Made by a program: the position numbers and the translations under genes | Shown here: positions 22,874-34,000 of the stretch, piece by piece | Layout of the letters: every line of letters starts with the position of its first letter | Numbering within the stretch: the first letter of the stretch is position 1 | Notes under the pieces: generated by a model | Database searches by the model: none | What the model saw: the letters and a program-made list of their open reading frames with translations, nothing else | What the model was told of the DNA's origin: nothing | Assembly (NCBI GenBank): GCA_015039315.1 | Contig: WIDE01000095.1 | Span: 1-64,000, forward strand | Source: Clavulina sp. PMI_390 | Taxonomy: Eukaryota; Basidiomycota; Agaricomycetes; Cantharellales; Hydnaceae | DNA length: 64,000 nt | Direction of reading: 5' to 3'

Positions 22874-24073
22874 TCAACTGAATGCATAAGGCTCGAGATA
22901 AAGGCGAGGCACATCTATGCGAAAGTAGTTGAGCAATGTAACCATCAGAATGAGCACAATAACATCAGGTTAACCGCGGAAGGACATCAAATAACTTCGA
23001 TATGCTTTCATAAAAAATGGGTACTTACAGCAGATTCGCCTCTCAGAAACCACGATCACTCGCTGATAATTACCTACAGTAGAACATATCAGTGATTCAG
23101 TGCCTGTGGTTCTATGTAGCTTGGCTAAATGGAAGAGTTCACGAGCTCACCAGGCGCCGCCTTACGCTCTTCATTAGGCTCAAGATCAACATAGAGCATG
23201 TCCCACTTGCGAATGCGTAGCGGTAGTGCGACGTGATTATCGTCAAAAGCAATTCTAGGACCCTGCAGCGTTGAACGATAGACGCCCGTTTGTGACAGGG
23301 TGGCACGAGCCCACCCAGGCGGGGGAGCAAAAGCCATGACCTCAGAGGAGGCTTCGATTAGATGTGGGTCTTGGCCACTGGTCTTGGGATTTCCATAACC
23401 TGAGATTTTATCGATGGTCCACCAAGCTGCCCAATTAGATGGCACCTCTCCGGACTGAGCTCCCGACAGGGAGGAGATCGCCGAGAATGATGTTTGGTCT
23501 ATGTTGGGAGAGGTGTGGGCGGTCTCTTCGTGGAGAACCAGGTTGATCTCTTTACTCGTATCAGTCCCAGGCGCGCCGACAAAGAGGTTGAGTCGAGCGC
23601 CATCTTCTACTCCCGTTTCGTCCGAATGAGATAGGAAGACATCCCGGATAACAGTGACGTCGAAGCCTTCTTGGCGAGCAACACATCGCTTGAAGCCCCT
23701 CACAGTGCACGGTGGGGGAAGATCCCCTACACGGACCCAGCCGATCCCATCACCTCGCCCTGTCGCCGCCCCCTGCTGCGAAGTCACCGGACCATCATCT
23801 CGGTAGAGGCGATAATATACTATCATAGAAGTGATATCAGTAATTTCACCTAGGAATTGCACGAGAAAACCGTAGAATCACCATATACAGCGCGCTCTTT
23901 AGAGCCTTCTCGTGTGGTGGATGTTGTTTCAGACGCGTTGTCTTCGTCATCATAAGGGGTGTAGCTGGGGGGTTTACCTGAGAATTGCACAAGGTTTAAT
24001 GAATAAACCGGACTTCGGCGTTCTGCATACTAGAGCCCGTAAGATGGTAGCGCTTACCTGAGGTAGTAGACAT
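22874..24073 (-). CDS. U12: PPxY/ubiquitin-like family protein, intact (about 288 aa)
   Basis: Five phase-1 exons: 24058-24073 (16 nt, MSTTS), 23882-23977, 23151-23819, 23029-23073 and 22874-22914 (41 nt). Exon 2 begins GKPPSYTPYDDEDNASETT, a PPxY motif in an acidic setting. Exon 3 has YYRLYRDDGPVTSQQ, GIGWVRVGDLPPPCTVRGF, KRCVARQEGFDV, RDVFLSHSDETGVEDGARL and INLVLHEET, then WWTIDKISGYGNPKTSGQD, APPPGWARATLSQTG, LRIRKWDMLYVDLE. Exon 4 has YQRVIVVSERRIC and exon 5 ends VPRLYLEPYAFS. Very similar to U10; the two are probably recent paralogues. Function unknown. Confidence 0.83.
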
Positions 24074-24299
24074 TGGAACGATTCAGTGCGGGCTAGGCGG
24101 GTGAGGGTAGGAGTGAAGGGGTCAAGGATGCTGTGTCAGCAAGCGAGAATATAAGGCGCAGTCGCAATTTCAATCCATGGAATACCGAGAAAGAAGTTGC
24201 GATGATGAGGCGATGACTGGGCCGAAGCGCAAGCTATGCGCTCCACAAATAATGATGAGGGCGATACATAAATAGATTGCACTATATCTTGACCGTACA

Positions 24300-25807
24300 T
24301 CAGAAGTAATAAGTCGCATATTTGGATTGCTTCTTGAACGTCTTGATAATCTCATCGGCAATGATTCTCTGGATGAACACCCAAACCGCTGGAGCATTAG
24401 CGTGGGAAACATTCGGCACACAATATGGGCAGCACTCACGTCCGTTCTCTCTGAAGGATGCAGCTCATCATACCACACGTAACTATTCCAGTCCTCCTGG
24501 TCATAGATGTAAGATGTAGCGCAGTTATCGGAGACGTTACAGTGATAATGGTAGCCCGTGGTGTTGTATGGTGCCGAGATCCAGTTTTTCGGATTGTAGA
24601 TTATATCGGAAATCTAGTTTGGATGAGAGTGCAGATCAGGAAGCGCGCGCGATTCGTGAGACTTCGAAATATTGGGAAAGGGACAAGGGACGTACCAGAT
24701 CGTGACTGCTGAAAAGCGCGATCTTCGCTTCTGGGAGGGTCGCTGCCAACGCTGGGAGACGATATTTGTAGATTTCGTTCGCAGAGAGTACTTCCTCGCG
24801 CATCGAGTCAGAAATAAGGGTGTTATTTCCTCCCAGGAATGTATTTTTCGTGGGCCAGTAGTGCTATTCAACGGATTCGTCGTAAATGACTGTCACCTCT
24901 GGTCAAGAAAGTGGTAGGAAACGTACGTTAGGCACTCCAACGCCAAACCTCGCATCAGTCGCATACTGTGGGGCCAAGTATAAAGGTGCAAGATTTTGGA
25001 AGATGAAGTTGCGCGCTCCGCTGGCGTAGAGTGTCGAGATAGCGTCAATGGCGCAAGATGTGACGTTGACCAAAGAGACACCGGGGACTTGTGAGTGATC
25101 GAGGAGAGCACCATTGCCAATATCATCTATGATGCGAGTCAGTTGAATATTTCAGCGCTACTCCTGCGATAACGGGAAAAATTCTGCTTACTAGTTCCAA
25201 TCCAAATTGTAATCACCACTTCATCCGGGTCAAGGGTGGGAATATTCCCGGAAGACCGCTGGTTGCTGAGCTTGTACTCTTTCAGGAACTGTGGCACCTC
25301 ATACTCTTTTACAGAGGGGTATGGCGAGCGGGGCGTAAGGAGGTTGGAGCACGACGCGCCTGACACTGCATAGTCATGTAGCTAGACAAATTAAGAGCGA
25401 GTCAATATTGGGAAGGGACGACAGTGAACGCGAAATCTGGGTATGCGCACCGTGAGGCCAGTTGAGTTAGCGATCATTCGTGGCCAGATATAACCTCCCG
25501 TCGATGTAGAATTTGACTGAACAGATTGAGTCAGTGGCTGCAAACTTCCGCCAGCTAGTTTGGAAACATACGACGGGTGGTGACCATCCAGTTGGTGGAA
25601 GCGTGTCGTTATGGCTGAAGAAATAGCTCACTTGAAAGGGTGGGGAAGGCGATGAGCATATGCGAATAATGCATGACGAGAGGGACACTTACGCCTGCCT
25701 TCATCTGTGTAGCTATCTCCGAAGGCAACAAGATGCTTGAACGAAGGAAAGTTGGCAGCAGCAGCGACGCTGACCAGACCCAGGGCTGCAGACGCTACGA
25801 GAAGCAT
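24300..25807 (-). CDS. Secreted GDSL/SGNH esterase, CE16-like
   Basis: The product opens with a hydrophobic signal peptide (MLLVASAALGLVSVAAAA) followed by HLVAFGDSYTDEGR, the block I GDS motif with the nucleophile serine. Across an intron the block III motif is rebuilt as WIGTNDIGNG. Further on come NVTSCA, LYASGARNFIFQNLAPLYL, HYHCNVSDNCATSYIYD and WYDELHPSE, the block V Asp-x-x-His pair. The end is near KQSKYATYYF with stop at 24300-24302. This order fits fungal CE16-type acetyl esterases acting on plant cell wall carbohydrate (family knowledge). It has about nine short exons; I did not fix each boundary. It sits inside the U array but is unrelated to it. Confidence 0.78.
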
Positions 25808-26874
25808 TTTGGTGGGCCAAAGGATACGTAGTTGGACCAGTGGGTGGGGCTTCCTCCATGACGGCAAATCCAAGGCTTTGTTTAAGGGATCCACGAGCGA
25901 TCCACACCTTCGTATCCGGCGCACAGATAAAATGGAGCTGGTTCCAAAGTTTTACCGAAAAATCGCGAACCCCACATGATACGCCAGGTGCATAAAATAC
26001 TTCCTGCAGCCACATGATTGTCTAGAAATGGGTCGAAAGCCGGATTACCATGGCAGAACTGATTATTCGGAGTTGCTTCGGGGCGAGCATCGAAGCTTCG
26101 CTCGTTATGACTATTAAGCCAATTGCCACAGTAAACAGACCACGCAAAGATGGATTTAGGGATATTCGGCGAATACCGGATTGTGATTCAGTCGTACCAA
26201 CCAAAAGTGAGGTGCCAGCCAGGCTACTGGGCAAGAGGAGGAGGAGGAGGAGGTTTATTCGGAGCCGATGCTCGGCCCTATGGAGAGTTCGTCCCAGGCG
26301 CTTGGGCCTGACTTCCCACGCCCAGCAATTCAATGGGCTCACTGAATTGTCCTCTCACAGCCGCGACACAAATATTATGAACCTTCAAGCTTCGACGCCT
26401 CGGCATATTTCAAAGTTATGATGATAGGGATCAATGGTACTGCCTGAGGAGACGCAGAGGTTAGTGCCATCCGTGGTGGACCATCGGTCATGATATGGGT
26501 TGCCTGAAGCAATTTGGCAGGTCCTCCCTCTACCTCGTCGTTCATATGCCTATCAATTGGGGACGGAGACAAACTAAAATGCCCAGATTCCACGCCTGCT
26601 TCAATTTTTCTAAGCGGCAAGAAGCCGATGGAGCACAGGACAAATAGCTCGTGATCGCAGAAGGCTGGGTTGGGCGAATTCATATGAGAATTCAGAAAAT
26701 TAGGATTCCTTATGAGGAGGTAACAGTAGAGACTGAGGGGGCATCGATCAGTATGCCGCAGTGTCAGTATGCGAAGGCTGGTCATTCCCTATCATACTTG
26801 ATACCACATTTTGGACGCGCAGTACAAAGTTGATCGGAATCAATGTGTTTTCAGACTTTCAAAGTGTACCGGAA
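25808..26874. other. No supported gene
   Basis: Spacer between the esterase and U13. It contains an (AGG)n run near 26234-26252. A 136-codon frame at 26375-26785 on the minus strand has no recognisable motifs. Confidence 0.4.
26234..26252. repeat. (AGG)n microsatellite
   Basis: About six tandem trinucleotides in non-coding DNA. Confidence 0.75.
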
Positions 26875-28482
26875 CTATGAATTGCCCCACTGTATCAGAA
26901 GGTCTTCTTTACGGACATCTAGCGGTATAGCACCATGTAAGAGTGAGGATTGTTAGAAACCATTGGCAACTTACACATGATATCACGATTGTCGGGACTG
27001 AGGATCCGATAGCATTGAAATTCCCTACCTGTGCGACGGCGAAACCGACGAAATTTGTTAGCCATCCATTCGGGATCCGCATTGAGGGCTTTAAACATGC
27101 TGGTGTCGCTAACTCACTTTTGTACTTGACAAAGAAGCCTTCAAGACTATCGGGCGAAACATGAACGGATTCCCCCTTGAGAGCAAATCTAGAGCGAGTC
27201 CGCGTTGTCGTGAGACTCCCCGGCTCAGCAAGATACCCTGTTACATTGTCAGCCATCATGGTGGCCTTGAACCATCCCACTCGACTGGATGAACCAGGAC
27301 GGCTGGGGCCAACTTCATCGATATCGAGGTGGACAGAGCTGGTGGGGACATCTGGCGTAAATAAAATCGGTCGACGGTTGTTATAAACTTGCGGCATTCA
27401 TATGCTGTTGGCCCATTAATGTTGATCAAGTGCACATACAAGGAGAACATCCATCTGCATGACAAACGACTTGATAGCACTGGATTTTACCACCTTAAAA
27501 GGACAAAAACAGGAGTGGAGAGTCAGATTCCCGGATCAAGGTTTCCATCCTGGTGCAATACCTGGTCGCCAAATACCGACTGGGGCATTATTGACAAAAA
27601 CTAATTCATCTCCCCATAACTTGTACACGTTTGATCCATCGCGCGAATAGCCTTGCACGTTGTCGTGTTCGATATAGCCTTCTATCCACCCAGGGGGCTT
27701 GTGTGCCCCTTTCGGAGGGGACACATCTTGGGGAGACTCTGCCCCGTGATCAGCTTGCGGCGGGATCAAAGTAGATGTAGAAGTGATAGGTGTCACAGTC
27801 GCCGTTCCAGGTTCAGGGAGTCGACTGGCTCCGTCCCGGATGACAACATTGATAGGGAGAGTCGGGACACTACCTGGAGCGCCAGAATCAAGCGCGAGAC
27901 GTAAGAAGTTGGTGGCTGGCTCATCTGAAGGCGGTAGGTACACCTCGTCCACGTCAGAGGTGACGAAACCCTCCAGACGAGCGATCGCTTGCTTAAGCAT
28001 CTTCACATTGCGGGGAGGGGAGATGTGATTTGGCCGAAGCCTTCCAAGTAGGCTGGGCCCATCGTCATTGATCTGGAAAGGCTGACGAGGGTTGATCACA
28101 TAGCCATCTTGAAATAGTTGGTAGTACACTGGACGAACATTCTCGTCGCGATCAGTGAGCGTTACTTTCGCCGGACGAACTGCACTCACAGTGTTCGGCC
28201 AGCTGCGGAACGGCCAGAGGGGGGGTTGGCAACAATCGAGCAACTACGTGAGACCCATGGATATTATCATTAGAAACGGCCGGAGTAGCTTGCAGGGCCT
28301 CGTCCGTTGGTACTGAGAAGTCCTCAGTCCAAAGTTGATTATCGTCATAGGATCCAGGGGTATATGGTGGTGGAGATCCTGAAGATGCTGATGGACTGAC
28401 TTAAGAAGACTTTGTGGGATAATGGGATAAAAAGCTATAACGAACCATCTCTCTCAAGTTCTGTTATTTCCAAGTTGTTCAT
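26875..28482 (-). CDS. U13: family member with two C-terminal modules (about 390 aa)
   Basis: Exons 28190-28378, 27562-28128, 27440-27493, 27118-27351, 26975-27028 and 26875-26918 are all phase 1 and in frame. Exon 2 begins GSPPPYTPGSYDD, a PPxY motif. The main exon has YYQLFQDGYVINPRQ, RLRPNHISPPRNVKM, LKQAIARLEGF and VDEVYLPPSDE, VVIRDGASR, then a linker and PPGWIEGYIEHDN. Unlike the U2-U12 types, this is followed by IQCYQVVCHADGC, then a second module (VGWFKATMMADNVTGY, RSRFALKGESVHV), then FQCYRILSPDNRDIM, then YVRKEDLLIQWGNS. The two modules resemble each other in layout (GW, then GY, then a V-rich strand, then a 54-nt QCYxxx exon), so one is a duplicate. The first exon (MNNLEITEL, 28446-28482) uses a weak donor and is uncertain. 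Confidence 0.75.
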
Positions 28483-28840
28483 GACACGAAGGCCTCAGAG
28501 ATAAGGGGCTGGATGCTGTTAGAAGGATCTGTTCCATTGTTTGGTAAACATGTTGAGAAAAGCTGTGCTCGTTCCGTTTGAGTCCCAATGAGTTCTCTGT
28601 TATCTACATGACAGTGCCGGGCTTGTCAATCTGGAAGAGTCGACAACACAGGCAAAATCAAATGAAGGAGCCAAAATTCCCACGACTGGCTCTTGCCACC
28701 CACACTGTTCCGGGTGGAGCGTCTCGCGCAAAGTAGCCGACACAGTAAGGGATGATTCGGATATGAGACTATCTATCACAGGCACTTATGTACTTTCAAA
28801 TATTTTAGAGTGGATGAATCCAGTTCCGCGAGAGCGAGTG

Positions 28841-30430
28841 CTACGAGTTCTCCCAATCAATCATGATATCATCCATACGTACATCTTTCGATAGAGTCAG
28901 GTCAAAACCTTTTTCACCTGTAGAGAAGCATACAAAGTACACTCACACATAATATCCCGGTTATCGGGGCTTAAGATCTTATAGCATGGTAGGATCCTAC
29001 CTATGATAATGCACGACATCAGTAAGTTATTCAGATAGAAGGGCCGAGTAGCTAATTGTTTTGGTATGGGAGACGGACTTTTGTACTTGATGTTGAATCC
29101 CTTCACACTCAAAGGCCAGACGAACACCGTATCCCCTTTTGCTGCAAACCTAGAGCGAGTTCGTGTGGCAACGAAAGTATCCTGTTTTTGCTCGAGATAA
29201 CCAGTCGCATCATTGGACAGCATAGTGGCTTTAAGAAACCCTGTTGCAAGGAGCGGCACAGACGTTGTATTATCTCGCTCAAAGTGGATAGAGCTGATTG
29301 GAACATCTAGTGTAGGGTGCCTCTGTCAGTTATTTGATAGCTATGGAGGTCACAGACATAGATGTAATGAGTAAACCCACGTACAGCAACAAGATCCATC
29401 TGCATGGCAGATAACTTCATAGCATTGGATTCTAGATCCTAGAAGGGTTCGGGTTAGTAATCATATAAAATGCGGTGGAGAGCTCTCTCAAATCCGAACA
29501 GCCGAGCAAGTACCTTTCCGGGGAACGTCGACTGGAGTCTCGTTGACGTATAAAACTTCACGTTTCCACACCTTGTACGCATACGTACCCCAACGGGAAT
29601 ATCCCTGTGCATCCTCTTTCTCGACATACCCCGCGACCCATCCGGGAGGTTTTGATGCTCCTTTTGGACTAGGAAGGTCTTTTGGAGACTCTGTTGCCTG
29701 AGAAGCTGTCGGCAAAGGAGTCGTATTTGTGCCCGCAGCGGAGGTAGATGATGATGCAGTTGGTGGAGGTGGAGTCGCTGCGGCCGGAGGTGATCGGTTG
29801 ACGCCGTCGCGAATGATGACGCCTATCGGAGATGTCAAGACACAGCCCGGTGCCTCAGGCCGATAGTGAGGCGCGAGGAATCGCTCGCTGGTTCATCAGA
29901 TTGAGGGAAGTATAGGTCCTCGATATCGGCAGCCGTGAAACCCTCCAATCGAGCGATAGCCAGCTTGAGCATCTTTACATTCCGCGGAGGTGATATATAA
30001 TTCGGCCGAAGCCTCGCAAGCATGTTGGATTCGTCTTCAGCCAATGTAATTGTCTGGAACACCTGACGAGGTGGGATCACATAACCCTCCTGAAAAAGCT
30101 GATAGTATACTGAAGAGGCAGGGGGTCAGATCGAGTGAGCTTGACGTATGCTCCTAGACTTACGGTAATCAATCGGTTGCGGCAAGGCAGATCCAGGTGG
30201 CGGCAACGTTCGAGGATTTGATGGATGGGTACTGCTGGCGGGTGCTGGGACAACTTGTGGTAGGGGGCGCATCGGCGTTGAGGGTCCCGCAGATGAACTT
30301 TGAACCTCTTCATAGGGGGTATATGCTGGAGGAGGGGCTGGAATGATGGCCAAGCGTGAGGGCCGATTCCACGAAATCGAAGGGGACAGACTATTATGGA
30401 CCCACCAGCGCTTTTACCAAGTTCTGACAT
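28841..30430 (-). pseudogene. U14: two-module family member with a one-base frameshift
   Basis: Exons 30418-30430 (MSEL), 30164-30337 (APPPAYTPYEEV, PPxY motif), 29514-30109, 29385-29438, 29079-29306, 28947-29000 and 28841-28884 match U13 one to one, and the 54, 54 and 44 nt exons have identical lengths. The main exon is 596 nt, one short of a multiple of three. Around 29855-29862 the frame changes between RLTIG and EAPGCVLTSPIGVIIRDG, two parts that are contiguous in relatives. All other exons remain in frame, so the break is recent, or is a sequencing or assembly error. If real, the product stops soon after the ubiquitin-like part. Confidence 0.78.
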
Positions 30431-31009
30431 TCTGGGGCTTGGGGGGAGGTCGAAAAGACACGAGGGTAGGGTATTGCGGGATGGAGGCTGGATGGGGGCC
30501 GTTGCCTTCACGTGTAGATAGGTATTTGCAATCTAGACGAAAGGCGATGCCTTGGGCTTGTCAAGTCTGGCACGCATCGTGAGCCGCTCGGTGAGAGGGC
30601 CACAAGGTGGAGAGTAGATTGATGGACCGCTTCTGGGGACGCCTTCTGTTTATGAATGCAACACAAAGAATCCTGGGGGACGATAACGATGCTCTCTGGA
30701 GGCTGGAAAGCCTAATCATCCGCTTGTGATAACTCCCGACTCGAGAGGAGACGACTCTGCCGCAGAAAATATGACCAGAGATGGAATTACTGCAGATCAA
30801 ATACATTTCTTTGCTGAATGATAAGCACACAGCGAAGAAGAGCGTCAAGTAGTTTGCAGCGACGAGAAGGCAGTGGGACTGAATTACGGCACTGCCACCA
30901 TTACCCCCGCATATGATCTGCGTGTTCGTTCCCACGCTCCTCTGTCCAACACCAGCGACTCCCGGCTGGACGTCGAGTTCATACTTCGCAACCTACAAGG
31001 TCTCTCAAG

Positions 31010-34000
31010 ATGGGTGGTGGTCGTCAAATACCTCCTTCTGCAGGCAATGCACAACCAATCAGCCCAGCCTACCTTCCTGAGCATGCCCTGTCTTCAAGCT
31101 CACTCCTCCCGACACCAGCTTCTGGAATGACTGGCAACACAAAAGCTACTGCGACGACCAGCAAAGTCTACCCTGAACAGAACTTTGGCGTTGGAAACAA
31201 ATGGGTAAAAAATCTCTACAAGGATCGACTCGGAACATTCATAGGGGGCCACTATGCCGACGTAAACCTCTCACGTGTCCTGTTCTCGGAGCGCACCGAC
31301 AGCAAAGATGTCGTCAAGTTGCTGGTCTGGTCTGCGCCGGGTCGCACCAAGCCCGGATTCCACGAAGCGGTGGAACAGGCGGAGAAAGATGGGTGGAAGG
31401 AGGCTAAGAAAGGCGATTCATTCGGGCCAAGCTGTGAGTATTCCCTTAACCTTCCACTGTGCTCGTTTGTCTTATTCCCAAACTTTACCATCCATAGGGG
31501 TGAGCTCGAAGTGTTATTGAATACTGTTCTATTGTCTCTGAATTACCACATACGTCTTAGACGAACCACTGGTGGAAGGTCGCCCTCAACATCCCCTTGG
31601 AATGGGAACACTATGAACGAATCCAATGTAAAGATCTATCTCGTTCAAATGATTAAATCCCTCTTCTCACTTTTCTCTCTCCTTTCAGTCGAATTCGACC
31701 CAGGCTGCGAGGCCATGATATATACTACATCAGGAACCCCTCTTCAGGTACAACCCTTTCCCTCTCTCCAAACTCTCACACCTTGTCAAACGCTAACACC
31801 CGCTCTACTAGGGAATCACTGGTGGCCAAGTTAATGACAGAGACGAAATGCGCAGGATTGAGTTCATCATCTCTCCCGAGGCTCGCAAGGCTGGACAACT
31901 GGATATCATCATCGAGAGCAGCTGCAATGCCATGTTCGGTAATCAATCAGGTGGCGAGATCTCTGTACCTGACGTGAGGCCTTTCTTTGTTTCCTTCGAT
32001 TCAATTCATGGGCGCTAATAAGTATGATGGCATTGTAGGAGAATCGATATTTCGCTGTGAGTCTGCTGTGTGATGTGTGTCTGTGGATAGAGCTAGCTGA
32101 CACTCATTTGTACAGCTGGTGTCTGCAGATCTTGTCGTCCCCAACTTGGATGCTTGGGGCCTCATGTGGGATTTCAAGCTCCTTCGCGACGTCATCGACC
32201 ATCTTCCGGGCAACACTGCATTGCACAACAAAGCCTTGGTCGTAGCCAACGAAATCATGGACGTCTTCAATGTGTGTCATTATCACCCCTTGAGTTGACG
32301 TGCACCAATCCACTTACTTTTTTGTTTTCTTGTGATAGGTCAACGATTTGAGTACCGTGAAGAAAGCACGCGACCTTGCGGCGAAGCTTTTCGGTGAGGG
32401 GTGGGAGGAGAAAGGCGAGAAAGTCTATTCAGAAGGCGTTCGTTCCGCAAGGATCTGGGGCATCGGGCACTGTCAGTCCTAGTTTTTGCTTCCCTCATAT
32501 CATGGTCTCCCTCTAACTCGCATTATTTTAGGCCATATCGACACGGCTTGGTTATGGCCATACTCTGTCACTCAACAAAAGGTCGCTCGGTCGTGGTCGA
32601 CTCAGGTGGACCTGATGGAGCGATATCCCGAGCATCGATTTGCTGCCTCTAGTGCGCAGCAGTATAAATGGCTCGAGCAGCTCTATCCAGAGGCGTTTGC
32701 CAAGGTGAAGGAGCAAGTCCTAGCAGGTTGGTAGCCTTTTCTTCAGCAAAGTCTCTGTCATTATCTTGTCTATTGACGATCCTGAATGTTGCCTTGATAG
32801 GGAAATTCCATCCTATTGGTGGTTCGTGGGTCGAAAATGACGCGAACATGCCTTCCGGCGAGTCGCTCGCGCGGCAGTTCATCTACGGACAGCGATTCTT
32901 CCAGTCGCGCTTCAATGGCTTGCGATGCAAGACCGGCTGGCTGCCCGATTCGTTTGGTCTCAGCGGGCAGCTGCCGCAGTTGATGAGAGAGGCGGGGATG
33001 ACGACGTTCTTCACCCAGAAATTAAGTTGGAACAACATGTGAGCCGCAGTTTGCTTCCGGCTGGGTCGATAACAGATGCTGACGTGTTGCCGTGCAGCAA
33101 TGTCTTCCCGCATACGACGTTCAACTGGGTTGGATTCGATGGAACCCAAGTGTTGTGCCACATGACTCCAGTTGGTGAGTTGACCTTGGACCCGGCCCTC
33201 TTACCATTCGTCAATTCTAATTCTACCATCTAGACACGTATAATGCACAAGCAGAGGTAATACTGAATACTACTCGTTCAAGCCATTCTAGACAAAATGA
33301 CCTCTATGAATAGCTGGGTGACCTTCGGAAGGGTATGATTGGACATAAGAACCAGGAGTCGTCTGATAGCGCTCTCCTTGTTTTTGGTAACGGAGATGGC
33401 GGAGGTACGCTCATTCCTACTCAATGTGACTCGTGATTCTGATTCATGGATAGGTGGCCCTCTTGCTCCGATGCTGGAAAGCGTACGCTGATTCCCACTT
33501 CACCTTTTATGTTGGGCTTAAGAGCTGTACTAACTCCCTTGCAGTTGCGACGCCTCCGAGCGCTGGCAAATGAATCCGTCAATACGGATATCCCAGTTGT
33601 GCATATGGGCAACACCGTCGATGATTATTTCGACGACGTCAAGGCGAACACGAATAACGGCGCCACGCTGCCGAACTGGCATGGAGAGCTCTATCTGGAG
33701 GTATGTTCACTGCTCGAATTTACACAATGGGTCTCAAATAACCCACTTTTTCGATGTAGTTCCATCGTGGCACCTGTGAGTATATTTTTCGTCCTCGTTC
33801 TGATATATTCCTCATCAAAGGCGTCGTAGACACATCCCACGGGATTATCAAGAAAGGCAACAGACAGAGCGAGGTTTTGCTACGAGAGGTAGAGGTATGT
33901 GTGTTTTTCTCCTCCCCTAGCCCCGAAATGGCCACTAATGCTCGTCCCCCTTGCAGCTTGTTACAACACTCGCGTCCCTGTTCAAAAACTCGTATGAGTA

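Noticed and set aside
2857..30430. Transposon origin of the repeated array
   Set aside because: Repeats are introns-containing protein genes with no transposase, reverse transcriptase or terminal repeats that I can see; tandem duplication explains them.
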